Shown here: piece by piece, positions 34,934 to 41,859 of the stretch
Numbering within the stretch: the first letter of the stretch is position 1
How the letters are laid out: every line of letters starts with the position of its first letter
NCBI RefSeq assembly: GCF_039522605.1
Contig: NZ_BAAADS010000025.1
Span: 372,001 to 436,000, forward strand
Length of the DNA stretch: 64,000 nucleotides
Direction of reading: 5' to 3'
Source: Lentibacillus siamensis
GTDB taxonomy: Bacteria; Bacillota; Bacilli; Bacillales; Amphibacillaceae
The notes under the pieces: model-generated
Databases searched by the model: none
Told to the model about the DNA's origin: nothing
What the model saw: only the letters and a program-made list of their open reading frames with translations
Translations under genes and position numbers: made by a program

Positions 34934-35857
34934 CTATTTGTTCCAATACGAATCTGGCAAGTCAAGCTGATACGTTTCAGCGAGTTTCCTGTTTTCTTCC
35001 GCAAATTGCGACTGTATGGTTTGCCGCAATGATTCAGAAAGCTGATATGGTTTATAATGAAGCGTAAAGCTTAATTTGTTTTGTAAAAATAAACGCGGCG
35101 ACAATTTGCCAAGTTTTGGAATGCGCACTGCAGGAATAATCCCTTCTTTATATAATGGTGACTTAAAAAAACGATTCAAACGCCTGGCCATTTTCAGCTG
35201 CAATACCCCATAACTCTTATTTGATTTCCGCACACCGGTCGCTTTTGTATAAGTCGGAATGTTATCTTCCCCCATGTAATTCAACAGCTTTAGCATCTCT
35301 TTGTCCGTATCCTGCTTAAAATGCTCGTAAACCATGACATAAAGGCTGTCCTTCCCAAACAACTTTTCAATCAATTGCAGGTAGCGGTGAAATTCAAAAT
35401 TTCGGATCGAACCGTTATTTTCACAGTACTTCAGGTAGTTTTCCGCTGTGAGAACGCCTCCTTGATGAATGTATTGGATATAAAGTGAGCGGAACAATTC
35501 CGCCTGCTCCCGAATTCCGATAATGACCCGGACATCAAATTCCTCCGGTGGAAAGATACGTCGCAAATCTCGTAAAATCCCACGCTGCTTCTTTGTTTTT
35601 TTCACAGCGAACGGACTTCCGGATAATCCTTCATACGAAATAAGCAATGGTTGTCCATTATCAAAACGGAGGAAATGCTGCCTTATTTTGTTTATTTGTT
35701 CATCTGAAATTTTTCTCCGCAGCCGGATCATGCGCAAATCAGGTTTGATATCTTTCTGCTTCACATAATTAACCTGCTGCATCCCGGGATAAATATATTG
35801 CTGTAAAAATGTCGTTGCTGTTTTATGATAACCTAAGTGTAAAAAAATCTTCTGCAT
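34934..35857 (-). CDS. PAPS-dependent sulfotransferase family protein
   Basis: A 307-residue protein with the N-terminal phosphosulfate-binding motif LGYHKTATTF (residues 8-17; K12, T13) and the IGIREQAELFRSLYIQYIHQ segment that resembles the 3'-phosphate-binding region. Such enzymes move sulfate from PAPS to a hydroxyl or amino group; the acceptor is unknown. No signal peptide or PAPS synthesis genes are nearby. ATG 35857 follows AAGGAG; an upstream in-frame extension of 26 codons has no ribosome site. Sulfotransferases are uncommon in Bacillaceae, so transfer is possible. Confidence 0.8.
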   Translation of the reverse strand: MQKIFLHLGYHKTATTFLQQYIYPGMQQVNYVKQKDIKPDLRMIRLRRKISDEQINKIRQHFLRFDNGQPLLISYEGLSGSPFAVKKTKKQRGILRDLRRIFPPEEFDVRVIIGIREQAELFRSLYIQYIHQGGVLTAENYLKYCENNGSIRNFEFHRYLQLIEKLFGKDSLYVMVYEHFKQDTDKEMLKLLNYMGEDNIPTYTKATGVRKSNKSYGVLQLKMARRLNRFFKSPLYKEGIIPAVRIPKLGKLSPRLFLQNKLSFTLHYKPYQLSESLRQTIQSQFAEENRKLAETYQLDLPDSYWNK

Positions 35858-35946
35858 GCAGTTTAACTCCTTCGTTCCAATGGATATTGTTATTTTAACA
35901 TACAAAAAACTGTATTTCTCAATATATGGGGACAAGTGCTGACCAG

Positions 35947-36173
35947 CTATTTAAGCATGGATTCGGCAGATTGCGTGGGGTATTCGGCGGGTTTGTCCTT
36001 TTCTTCAGCGGATTGCTGGGATTCATCGGCGGGTTTGTCCTTTTCTCCGGCGGATTGCTGGGATTCATCGGTGGGTTTGTCCTTTTCTTCGCCGGATTGC
36101 TGGGATTCATCGGCGACCTTTGCATCAATGTCATATCACTGCCGGCATTGTCATATCTTTTCCGCAGCAGCAA
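35947..36173 (-). pseudogene. Decayed acidic repeat protein fragment
   Basis: A minus-strand frame (35947-36135) encodes 14-residue units of the type DESQQSxEEKDKPA and ends SMLK, a plausible soluble protein tail, but it has no start codon. A neighbouring frame beginning in the T run of the terminator at 36173 gives the preceding residues (RYDNAGSD), and one inserted base near 36135 would join them. The fragment looks like a 3' end that lost its start. Confidence 0.35.
35987..36112. repeat. Three tandem 42-bp repeats
   Basis: Units at 35987-36028, 36029-36070 and 36071-36112 are nearly identical (a few substitutions), with an imperfect half-unit before them. The length is a multiple of three, and the minus-strand reading is a 14-residue acidic repeat. 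Confidence 0.9.
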
Positions 36174-36202
36174 AAAAAGCCACCCTCCAAGGATGGCTTT
36201 TT
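36172..36202 (-). terminator. Terminator of the GMC oxidoreductase operon
   Basis: On the minus strand AGCCATCCTT and GGAGGGTGGCT pair and are followed by seven T residues. It lies 19 bp past the oxidoreductase stop. Confidence 0.85.
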
Positions 36203-36220
36203 CAAAATGAATAGCTTTTG

Positions 36221-37939
36221 TTATGCCAGCATACCGCCGTTTTTATGGTACTTCATAATTCCTTCTGCGGCCCGGTATGCCAAAGCGCCAACCGTTCCAG
36301 TCGGATTATAGCCGCCGTTATGGGCAAATGCCGATGCTCCAACAACAAACAGATTTTCCATATCCCACATTTGTAAATAATTATTTACTGCCGAGGTTTC
36401 CGGGTCTGCGCCCATTATGACACCGCCGGTATTATGTGTCGACTGGTAATTCGTAATGTTATATGGGCCAAGCTCGTCCATTGAATCAATTTTGTCTGCT
36501 CCCATTTCTTTTAAAATATCGGCTGACTTTTTTGCAGTAAAATTAGCAAGTTTACGGTCCTGCTTTTCAAAATCATATGTCATTCGTATCAGCGGATCGC
36601 CGAAAGTATCTTTATAAACCGGATCAAGATCCAGATAATGATGCTGATATGGCATACTTGCTCCCATTGCACCTACAGACAGTGTCTGGTTAATGTAATT
36701 CAGGGAGTTGTTCTTAAATTCTTTCCCCCATACAGGTGACCCTTTTGGAATCGGATTTGAAGCAATCGGGCGTTGTCCTGTCTGTGTCAGAGATAAATAT
36801 CCACCATGAATAAAATCAACATCTGAATGATCAAAATTGTCTCCGTTAAAATCATCAATAACCATACCAAGCGCCCCTGCCCCGGCAAAGTTATTGAACT
36901 TTTCATCCTTGAAATAACCTGATGCCGCTCCTTTAACAACCTGATAAGCATAATTTTTGCCAATCACACCGGTCCCTGTTGCCGAATCATACGGCTTTCC
37001 TATTTTGGAGTTCAGCAGAAGTTTTACATTGTTAAAAACATAACTGGTCAACACCACAACATCTGCCGGCTGTTCAATTTCCTCGCCGGTCGTAATATCC
37101 GTATAAAGGACACCGTTTGCTTTTCCATCCTTATTATGTAAAACCCTCCTGACCCATGAGTGTGTACGAAGGTCAAATTTACCCGTCTTTTCAGCAACAG
37201 GAATAACCGTTACAACCGGATCAGCTTTCGCTCCATATTCACATCCAAACCGTTCGCAAAACGCGCAATACTGACATGCTGCCCGTGAAATCCCATCCGG
37301 GTTAGTGTACGCTTCTGATAAATTAGCTGATGGAATGGTATATGGATGGTAATTAAGATTTTCCGTTGCTTTTTTGAACATGTCCATCTGGGGTGAATGT
37401 TTCATTGGCTTCGTCGGATATTTTTCCGAACGTTTCCCTCCAAGCGGATTTTCTTCGCCAGATATACCTGCCATTTTTTCAAATTTATTAAAGTATGGCT
37501 CTAATTCATCATACGTAATTCCCCAATCCTGAATCGTCATATCAGACGGGATTTTATCTTTTCCGTAGCGGTCGATCGTTCTGCTGCGGATTTCAAAATC
37601 ATAGGGCAAAAATCGGAATGTCTGGCCATTCCAGTGTACCCCGGCACCGCCAAGACCATCGCCAAAAAGAAACGACCCATACTGACGCATCGGGAGTGCG
37701 CGCATCCGCTCGTTACCGCGAAAAGTAATCGTGTCTTTAGATAAATCCTGCATCAATTCATAACGGATTGCATACCGAAGTTCATCATGAACCATATAAT
37801 AGTCTTCCGTTTTTCGTTCCTGTCCCTTTTCCAGACCAACAACATCCAGCCCTTGCTTTGTCAGCTCGGAGGCAATAATTCCACCTCCCCAGCCAACACC
37901 GGCAATAACAACATCTACTTTTGGAAGTTTCTTTACCAT
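36221..37939 (-). CDS. GMC-family oxidoreductase (gluconate dehydrogenase-like large subunit)
   Basis: A 572-residue FAD enzyme with the N-terminal dinucleotide motif VVIAGVGWGGGIIASELTKQ (residues 10-29), a cysteine-rich CQYCAFCERFGC segment near 228-239 and the C-terminal GMC block GASAFAHNGGYNPTGTVGAL. It resembles the large subunit of membrane gluconate 2-dehydrogenase and related sugar dehydrogenases. The small subunit encoded 21 bp upstream has a Tat signal, so the large subunit probably travels with it across the membrane. The cytochrome c subunit of classical enzymes is not adjacent. The exact sugar or alcohol substrate is unknown. Confidence 0.88.
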   Translation of the reverse strand: MVKKLPKVDVVIAGVGWGGGIIASELTKQGLDVVGLEKGQERKTEDYYMVHDELRYAIRYELMQDLSKDTITFRGNERMRALPMRQYGSFLFGDGLGGAGVHWNGQTFRFLPYDFEIRSRTIDRYGKDKIPSDMTIQDWGITYDELEPYFNKFEKMAGISGEENPLGGKRSEKYPTKPMKHSPQMDMFKKATENLNYHPYTIPSANLSEAYTNPDGISRAACQYCAFCERFGCEYGAKADPVVTVIPVAEKTGKFDLRTHSWVRRVLHNKDGKANGVLYTDITTGEEIEQPADVVVLTSYVFNNVKLLLNSKIGKPYDSATGTGVIGKNYAYQVVKGAASGYFKDEKFNNFAGAGALGMVIDDFNGDNFDHSDVDFIHGGYLSLTQTGQRPIASNPIPKGSPVWGKEFKNNSLNYINQTLSVGAMGASMPYQHHYLDLDPVYKDTFGDPLIRMTYDFEKQDRKLANFTAKKSADILKEMGADKIDSMDELGPYNITNYQSTHNTGGVIMGADPETSAVNNYLQMWDMENLFVVGASAFAHNGGYNPTGTVGALAYRAAEGIMKYHKNGGMLA

Positions 37940-37960
37940 TTTTCCACCTCGAATCCTGAT

Positions 37961-38704
37961 TTACATGTGGTCACGAAGGCTTTTTGGTTCCATTTCCTTA
38001 AATTCACCTTCAATTATCTTCGTATAACTCATTTGGCTGCCTGGATAATTCCGCATTCTCCAACCATCCATATCCCGGTTTCCTCCATATAATGGATCAC
38101 TGTATAACCCTTCCAGTGTCAAACTGCGTAATAAATCAAAAAAGCCGCTCGCAGAAATAGTAGTCAATTTTACGTTATCTTTCTGAAAATCCTGCAACAC
38201 CTTATCCTGCTGCTCTTCAGTCAACTCAGTAAACCCTTTCTTAAAGGTTTGGTGACTGTAGTTCTGCATTTCTCTTAATGCTATTTTAAAAATTTCACGG
38301 CGTTTCAGTCTGCCTTGATAGCCTTGTTCTTTTTCACCATGGAAAAACGGTGGCTGCATGTAGTCTCTTGCATTAAACCCATATGAACCGGCAAGCTGGT
38401 GGTCAATGAAAAAAGCGACACCTAATTCGTGTGCACCAGGACCATTTTCATCATTGGGAAAAATCCGTTCTGTTGCGGCATCAACCGTATTAAATTCCGC
38501 CTGTGTAAAAAACATCAGGGCCTGATTATAATTTTGTGATTGCTTAGCTGTCCTATTCTTTTTATCATCATCAGTACCCCAGGGAATAACACCCCCAAGC
38601 ACACCGCCAACAGCCAGGCCACCTACTGCATATCCGGAATTTCTTAAAAACTTCCGTCGTGATATATCTGTCTTTTCTTCCTGATTCTTCCCGTCATCTG
38701 CCAA
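37961..38704 (-). CDS. Gluconate 2-dehydrogenase subunit 3 family, Tat-exported
   Basis: A 247-residue small subunit with a twin-arginine signal: SRRKFLR at residues 15-21 followed by a hydrophobic glycine-rich stretch to about 43. The rest matches the gluconate 2-dehydrogenase gamma-subunit family (FFTQAEFNTVDAATERIFPN, GVAFFIDHQLAGSYG). It starts with TTG at 38704, 6 bp after AGGAGGTGA. With the large subunit gene downstream it forms a two-gene operon for an extracytoplasmic dehydrogenase. Confidence 0.88.
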   Translation of the reverse strand: MADDGKNQEEKTDISRRKFLRNSGYAVGGLAVGGVLGGVIPWGTDDDKKNRTAKQSQNYNQALMFFTQAEFNTVDAATERIFPNDENGPGAHELGVAFFIDHQLAGSYGFNARDYMQPPFFHGEKEQGYQGRLKRREIFKIALREMQNYSHQTFKKGFTELTEEQQDKVLQDFQKDNVKLTTISASGFFDLLRSLTLEGLYSDPLYGGNRDMDGWRMRNYPGSQMSYTKIIEGEFKEMEPKSLRDHM

Positions 38705-38818
38705 AGGAACTCACCTCCTGAATTATCTTTGGGACAATAATGGGGTCCCATGAATGAAGCTCGACCTTATTATGTCACCAAAAATAACCAAGCATACATA
38801 CAAAGTTTACGTACACAC

Positions 38819-38912
38819 TATTAGAAAACTTGGTTGTCACCAAGTCTTTGGGTGACGGCTATAGTTGCACTTATGCAGTAAAATGTTTTATACATTCTTA
38901 TCTGCTAAAATA
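38819..38912 (+). repeat. Interspersed hairpin repeat, copy C
   Basis: Matches TTAGAAAACTTGGTTGTCAC, then GGTGACGGCT, then GTTGCACTTATGCAGTAA, TTTTATAC and a TTATCTGCTAAA tail. It ends 24 bp upstream of the YhcN-like lipoprotein gene, so it may contribute to that gene's promoter. Confidence 0.87.
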
Positions 38913-38936
38913 ATTTGAAATTGGAGGGATTTTAAT

Positions 38937-39614
38937 ATGGATCGAATGAAAAAGTTGTTTTTCGTTGGTCTGTCTGTAACGGTTATAACTTTATTATCCG
39001 CATGTATGGAGGAACAGGGCGCCATAGACACCAAGGCTGAAAAATCCGACCCGGAAGTGACGGATACAGCAGAGCATTATAATCTTAACAATCCTTCAGT
39101 TATTCCAAGTGAAACCAGCGATAAAAAAAACACGACGAATAAACAGGGCACTACATACAGTGGAATGGGAAAGGATTTATACAGTTCCATTGGTAGTTCA
39201 GGAATACACGCTGGTGGCATTTCTTCCTATTTTGAATCGATACTGGAAGGTGTAGGGATAACTGGTGTTAAAGTTTTCGTTGTTGATGATTCAGTTATAC
39301 TAGCACGCAAGAAAAAAACGAACACAAGCCACAAATACGATAATATGCAACAGAAGCTTTTAAACGGGTCAGAAGGTATGTCCGGGAAAGGCGAACCACA
39401 GGGTATTAATAATTCAAATTCGAATGAGCTTGACAACATGGTACAGGCCAAAAAGGAAATCAATGATATGTTTAACGGCAACGTGAAAATTCTGACGGCT
39501 ACTGATCCGCAGGCGCTGGAAATCATTAAGAGCATCGAAAAAAACATAAAATCAACATCCTATGAAGCGGCATCCAACGACTTGCTGCAACTGCTTAAAA
39601 TGACGAAAGAGTAA
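38937..39614 (+). CDS. Sporulation lipoprotein, YhcN/YlaJ family
   Basis: A 225-residue lipoprotein with lipobox LLSAC (Cys at 23) and a long polar linker rich in Ser, Thr and Asn (residues 30-75). The YhcN/YlaJ domain follows (ITGVKVFVVDDSVILARKKK near 107-126), ending near residue 220. YhcN family proteins are found on the forespore membrane or in the germinating spore. GGAGGG precedes the ATG. Confidence 0.83.
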   Translation: MDRMKKLFFVGLSVTVITLLSACMEEQGAIDTKAEKSDPEVTDTAEHYNLNNPSVIPSETSDKKNTTNKQGTTYSGMGKDLYSSIGSSGIHAGGISSYFESILEGVGITGVKVFVVDDSVILARKKKTNTSHKYDNMQQKLLNGSEGMSGKGEPQGINNSNSNELDNMVQAKKEINDMFNGNVKILTATDPQALEIIKSIEKNIKSTSYEAASNDLLQLLKMTKE

Positions 39615-39651
39615 AAGTTTGTTTGCTTTTACACAAACCCATCCGGGAACA

Positions 39652-39733
39652 CGCCGTATGAACGGGTAATCGCGCCGAACTTTGGCACAAAACCGCCGTA
39701 TAAAAAGCAGTAGCCGCCGTACTAAAATTAGCT
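39652..39733 (+). repeat. Four-unit array at exact 21 bp steps (CGCCGTA core)
   Basis: CGCCGTA, CGCCGAA, CGCCGTA and CGCCGTA begin at 39652, 39673, 39694 and 39715, exactly 21 bp apart. The core is the reverse complement of the TACGGCG core at 63126. Confidence 0.8.
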
Positions 39734-39830
39734 AAAATATTGAAAAGAACCTAAAATTAAGTTTGCGCGGTGATTTCTTTTCCCGCGCAATTGTTTTCTT
39801 TAAAGAAAAACCACAAGCGTTCATTTTTAC

Positions 39831-39899
39831 AATAGGAAACTTGGTTGTCACCAATTGGTGACAGCAATAGTTGCACTGATGCATTTCTTAACTGCCAAC
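39831..39899 (+). repeat. Interspersed hairpin repeat, copy D
   Basis: A shorter copy: GAAACTTGGTTGTCACCAA, a compact loop, TTGGTGACAG, then GTTGCACTGATGCA and TTAACTGCC. The central loop is reduced compared with the other copies. Confidence 0.8.
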
Positions 39900-39928
39900 A
39901 AAAAAACCCGCCACATCAGGCAGGTTTC
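39899..39928 (-). terminator. Terminator of spoVIF
   Basis: On the minus strand AACCTGCC pairs with GGCGGGTT and is followed by a run of seven T residues. Confidence 0.85.
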
Positions 39929-39937
39929 ATTATGACA

Positions 39938-40177
39938 CTACAGCATTTTGGAGATAGTCGATGAATCAATTTTCTTTTTACCTTTCAATGCATTTACAAT
40001 CATGTCCTCCGTTTGCTTGGATACACGCTTGTTTGCCATCCTTGACACTTGTTTAATCACTCTTCGGATATTCTTCTCATCAGACAAATCCTTGCCATTA
40101 AGGGACTGAGCAAGTTTCATAATTTCATTGCTGTTTACACCGGTCTTCTTCTCAACTTTTTTCAGCATATCACTCAT
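39938..40177 (-). CDS. spoVIF: Stage VI sporulation protein F
   Basis: A 79-residue soluble protein that in B. subtilis (YjcC) supports late coat maturation under GerE. The EKKTGVNSNEIMKLAQSL and LSDEKNIRRVIKQVSRMANK segments match the family. ATG 40177 is used: GGGGTGAT lies 8 bp upstream, while longer in-frame starts have none. Adjacent YjcZ-type genes repeat the B. subtilis neighbourhood of these two sporulation genes. Confidence 0.85.
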   Translation of the reverse strand: MSDMLKKVEKKTGVNSNEIMKLAQSLNGKDLSDEKNIRRVIKQVSRMANKRVSKQTEDMIVNALKGKKKIDSSTISKML

Positions 40178-40287
40178 TCTGTTTATCACCCCTTTCATTT
40201 GATTCACGCATCTATTGAAAAGGAGGTATTTGTCAATGTTGAAAGGATTCCCTTGCATGGTCTATTTCCATGCAAAGGAACGGTTTT

Positions 40288-40422
40288 TTAGTAGCCGCCG
40301 TAGCCGCCACCGAATCCACCGCCAAAGCCACCACCATTTACATAGGCAGCACCGACGATAATCAGTAGAATAAACAGAACGACAATCAATGCAAAGTTAT
40401 TGCCTCCACCTGAATAACTCAT
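40288..40422 (-). CDS. YjcZ-family sporulation peptide (1)
   Basis: A 44-residue peptide with a hydrophobic helix FALIVVLFILLIIVGAAYV (residues 10-28) followed by a glycine- and tyrosine-rich tail of about 16 residues. GAGGAGGTGA precedes the ATG at 40422. YjcZ peptides are small spore coat or membrane peptides of unknown action. Too short for many gene finders. Confidence 0.8.
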   Translation of the reverse strand: MSYSGGGNNFALIVVLFILLIIVGAAYVNGGGFGGGFGGGYGGY

Positions 40423-40825
40423 GAACAATCACCTCCTCGCGGTATGTACTTCATCGTATGTCTGAATAACTCCAAACTGTTAGTGCATCTGTCCATATAT
40501 TAGAAATAACGGCGAATAGCCCAAAATTCACAAAAAGATACAGAATGCGTGTTGACCTGTAGTGGTGATTCCGTGCTTCCCAATGAAAAAGAGCCTTCCT
40601 GAAAAGACTCGTTTCTATCAGGATACTTATTAAAAAATTGGATGAATACTTCAATATATGCGTGCGGGAATGGTTTGCGCGGGCGAAAAACATGTCTGAT
40701 TGAAAATGAGGGTGTTTACCCTGATAAATCCGTCCCGCCCAAAATACCGGTAAATTAGGGGAACACCCATATCATTAGTCGTTTATCTACATACAGTAAA
40801 GTAAACGATTGGAGGTGTCGTAAGA
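40423..40825. other. Intergenic region between YjcZ genes
   Basis: This 400 bp stretch holds no supported gene. A minus-strand frame at 40451-40693 has no ribosome site. A CATACAGTA box at 40790-40798 resembles a sigma-K -10 element for the next gene; its -35 partner is weak. Confidence 0.4.
40790..40798 (+). promoter_or_regulatory. Candidate sigma-K -10 box
   Basis: CATACAGTA fits the sigma-K -10 form CATANNNTA and lies 28 bp before the ATG of the second YjcZ gene. No good -35 element is seen. Confidence 0.3.
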
Positions 40826-40921
40826 ATGAGTGAATCATATGGCCATGGTGGCGGATTTTATTTAGTTGTCGTTCTATTCATCCTGCTGATCATCGTAGGT
40901 TCAGCATATATCGGTTGGTAA
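40826..40921 (+). CDS. YjcZ-family sporulation peptide (2)
   Basis: A 31-residue peptide with a short His/Gly-rich head and the family helix (FYLVVVLFILLIIVGSAYI). GGAGGTG lies about 8 bp before the ATG. The next gene of the family follows 36 bp downstream. Confidence 0.78.
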   Translation: MSESYGHGGGFYLVVVLFILLIIVGSAYIGW

Positions 40922-40957
40922 AATGTTTTTTGATCTTTAATTAAAGGAGTGTTTTTA

Positions 40958-41125
40958 ATGGAATTCGGACCAAAATATGGCGCCCATTATGGCGGGTATA
41001 ACGGTGGTGGAAATGTTGCCGGAGCCGGATACAACCAGGGATGCGGAAACGGATATGGTAATGGATTTACATTGATTGTCGTATTATTTATTCTTCTGAT
41101 TATTGTCGGTGCAGCATGGTGCTAA
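40958..41125 (+). CDS. YjcZ-family sporulation peptide (3)
   Basis: A 55-residue peptide with a glycine-, tyrosine- and asparagine-rich N-terminal half (residues 4-36) and the same hydrophobic helix as its neighbours, ending in AAWC. AAAGGAG lies about 9 bp before the ATG. The glycine-rich head resembles coat-type peptides. A hairpin and then a strong terminator follow. Confidence 0.8.
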   Translation: MEFGPKYGAHYGGYNGGGNVAGAGYNQGCGNGYGNGFTLIVVLFILLIIVGAAWC

Positions 41126-41300
41126 CACCACACCGGAATAAATCAGCCTTACTTTATTAAATAAGGTTGTTGAATTGTCACGCTGAAGTGATTTTTCAAC
41201 AACCTGTTTCCTTGTTCGTATTAAAACTGACCGGATTTCAAAATCCGGCCAGTTTTTTATTTTTGTCTAGGAATTTATAAAATTTTGTAGATGTGGATAA
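41126..41300 (+). terminator. Two hairpins after the YjcZ genes
   Basis: AGGTTGTTGAA/TTCAACAACCT (41164-41205) is a hairpin without a T run. AAAACTGACCGGATT/AATCCGGCCAGTTTT (41223-41257) is followed by TTATTTTT and is the better terminator. Confidence 0.7.
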
Positions 41301-41775
41301 TGCACTTGCTCCTAATCAGCCACGTCCAGCTCCAGCGCCCAGCGACTAGCAGAGATTTTGGTGGGACGAGCATTTAGCGCAGTCCCAAACTTCACACTTC
41401 CTCACTACGATAAAGAAGACTTGCCGATGGTGAAACCAGAGGCTTAGTCGCACTTATACCCTTGTGGTGAAAGTCAACATCGGTTCGTACTTTAAGGAAG
41501 GCCGACTAAAACCGGCCTCCCGCGCCAACGTCGACACACCCCTATGAAGGGGCGTGTTTCCTTTTCGCTTTCGAGCATAAGATTCACTTTGACTTTCGCC
41601 ATTATTGGCGATAAGTCAAGTTCATCTAATCTCATTGCGGATTAAGGAAGATCGGCTAAAACCGCCGCTTTGCGCGGCAACGCCGACCCACCCTGCATGG
41701 CAGGGCGCAGTTTGTACGTCGCTAAACGGGCGCTTCCGCTTTTGTTCATTCACTGTACAACTTTAATACAGTCCT
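41301..41775. repeat. Composite interspersed repeat block
   Basis: A non-coding block of about 470 bp. It opens with GTCCAGCTCCAGCGCCCAGC, a sequence widely dispersed in Bacillaceae genomes. Two related segments follow: 41493-41575 and 41642-41725 both read AAGGAAG..CG.CTAAAACCG, a GC-rich stem, CAACG.CGAC..CACCC and a GGG(C)GCG-type tail. The GTCGCACTTAT module also seen in the other repeat families lies at 41449. The block separates the sporulation island from the acyl-CoA synthetase gene. Confidence 0.65.
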
Positions 41776-41859
41776 GACAGGAGACGGGTTAAACCAAGTA
41801 CCCGGTTTGATGATACCGGCATCAGTACTGCCCCCTTTTTTTTTGGAACTTATCCACTT

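Larger units (their letters stand above)
39615..39937. other. Intergenic region with repeats and hairpin
   Basis: It holds a four-unit 21 bp array (39652-39733), a hairpin TTGCGCGG/CCGCGCAA near 39763-39790 with a T-rich tail that may end the lipoprotein transcript, hairpin repeat copy D, and the terminator of the spoVIF gene. Confidence 0.7.

Noticed and set aside
35926..36210. Plus-strand 94-codon frame rich in GGFVLFFSGLLGFI units
   Set aside because: The hydrophobic reading is a mirror of the 42 bp repeat; no ribosome site, and the minus reading is the more protein-like.
40451..40693. Minus-strand 80-codon frame between YjcZ genes
   Set aside because: No ribosome site before the ATG and no recognisable family.
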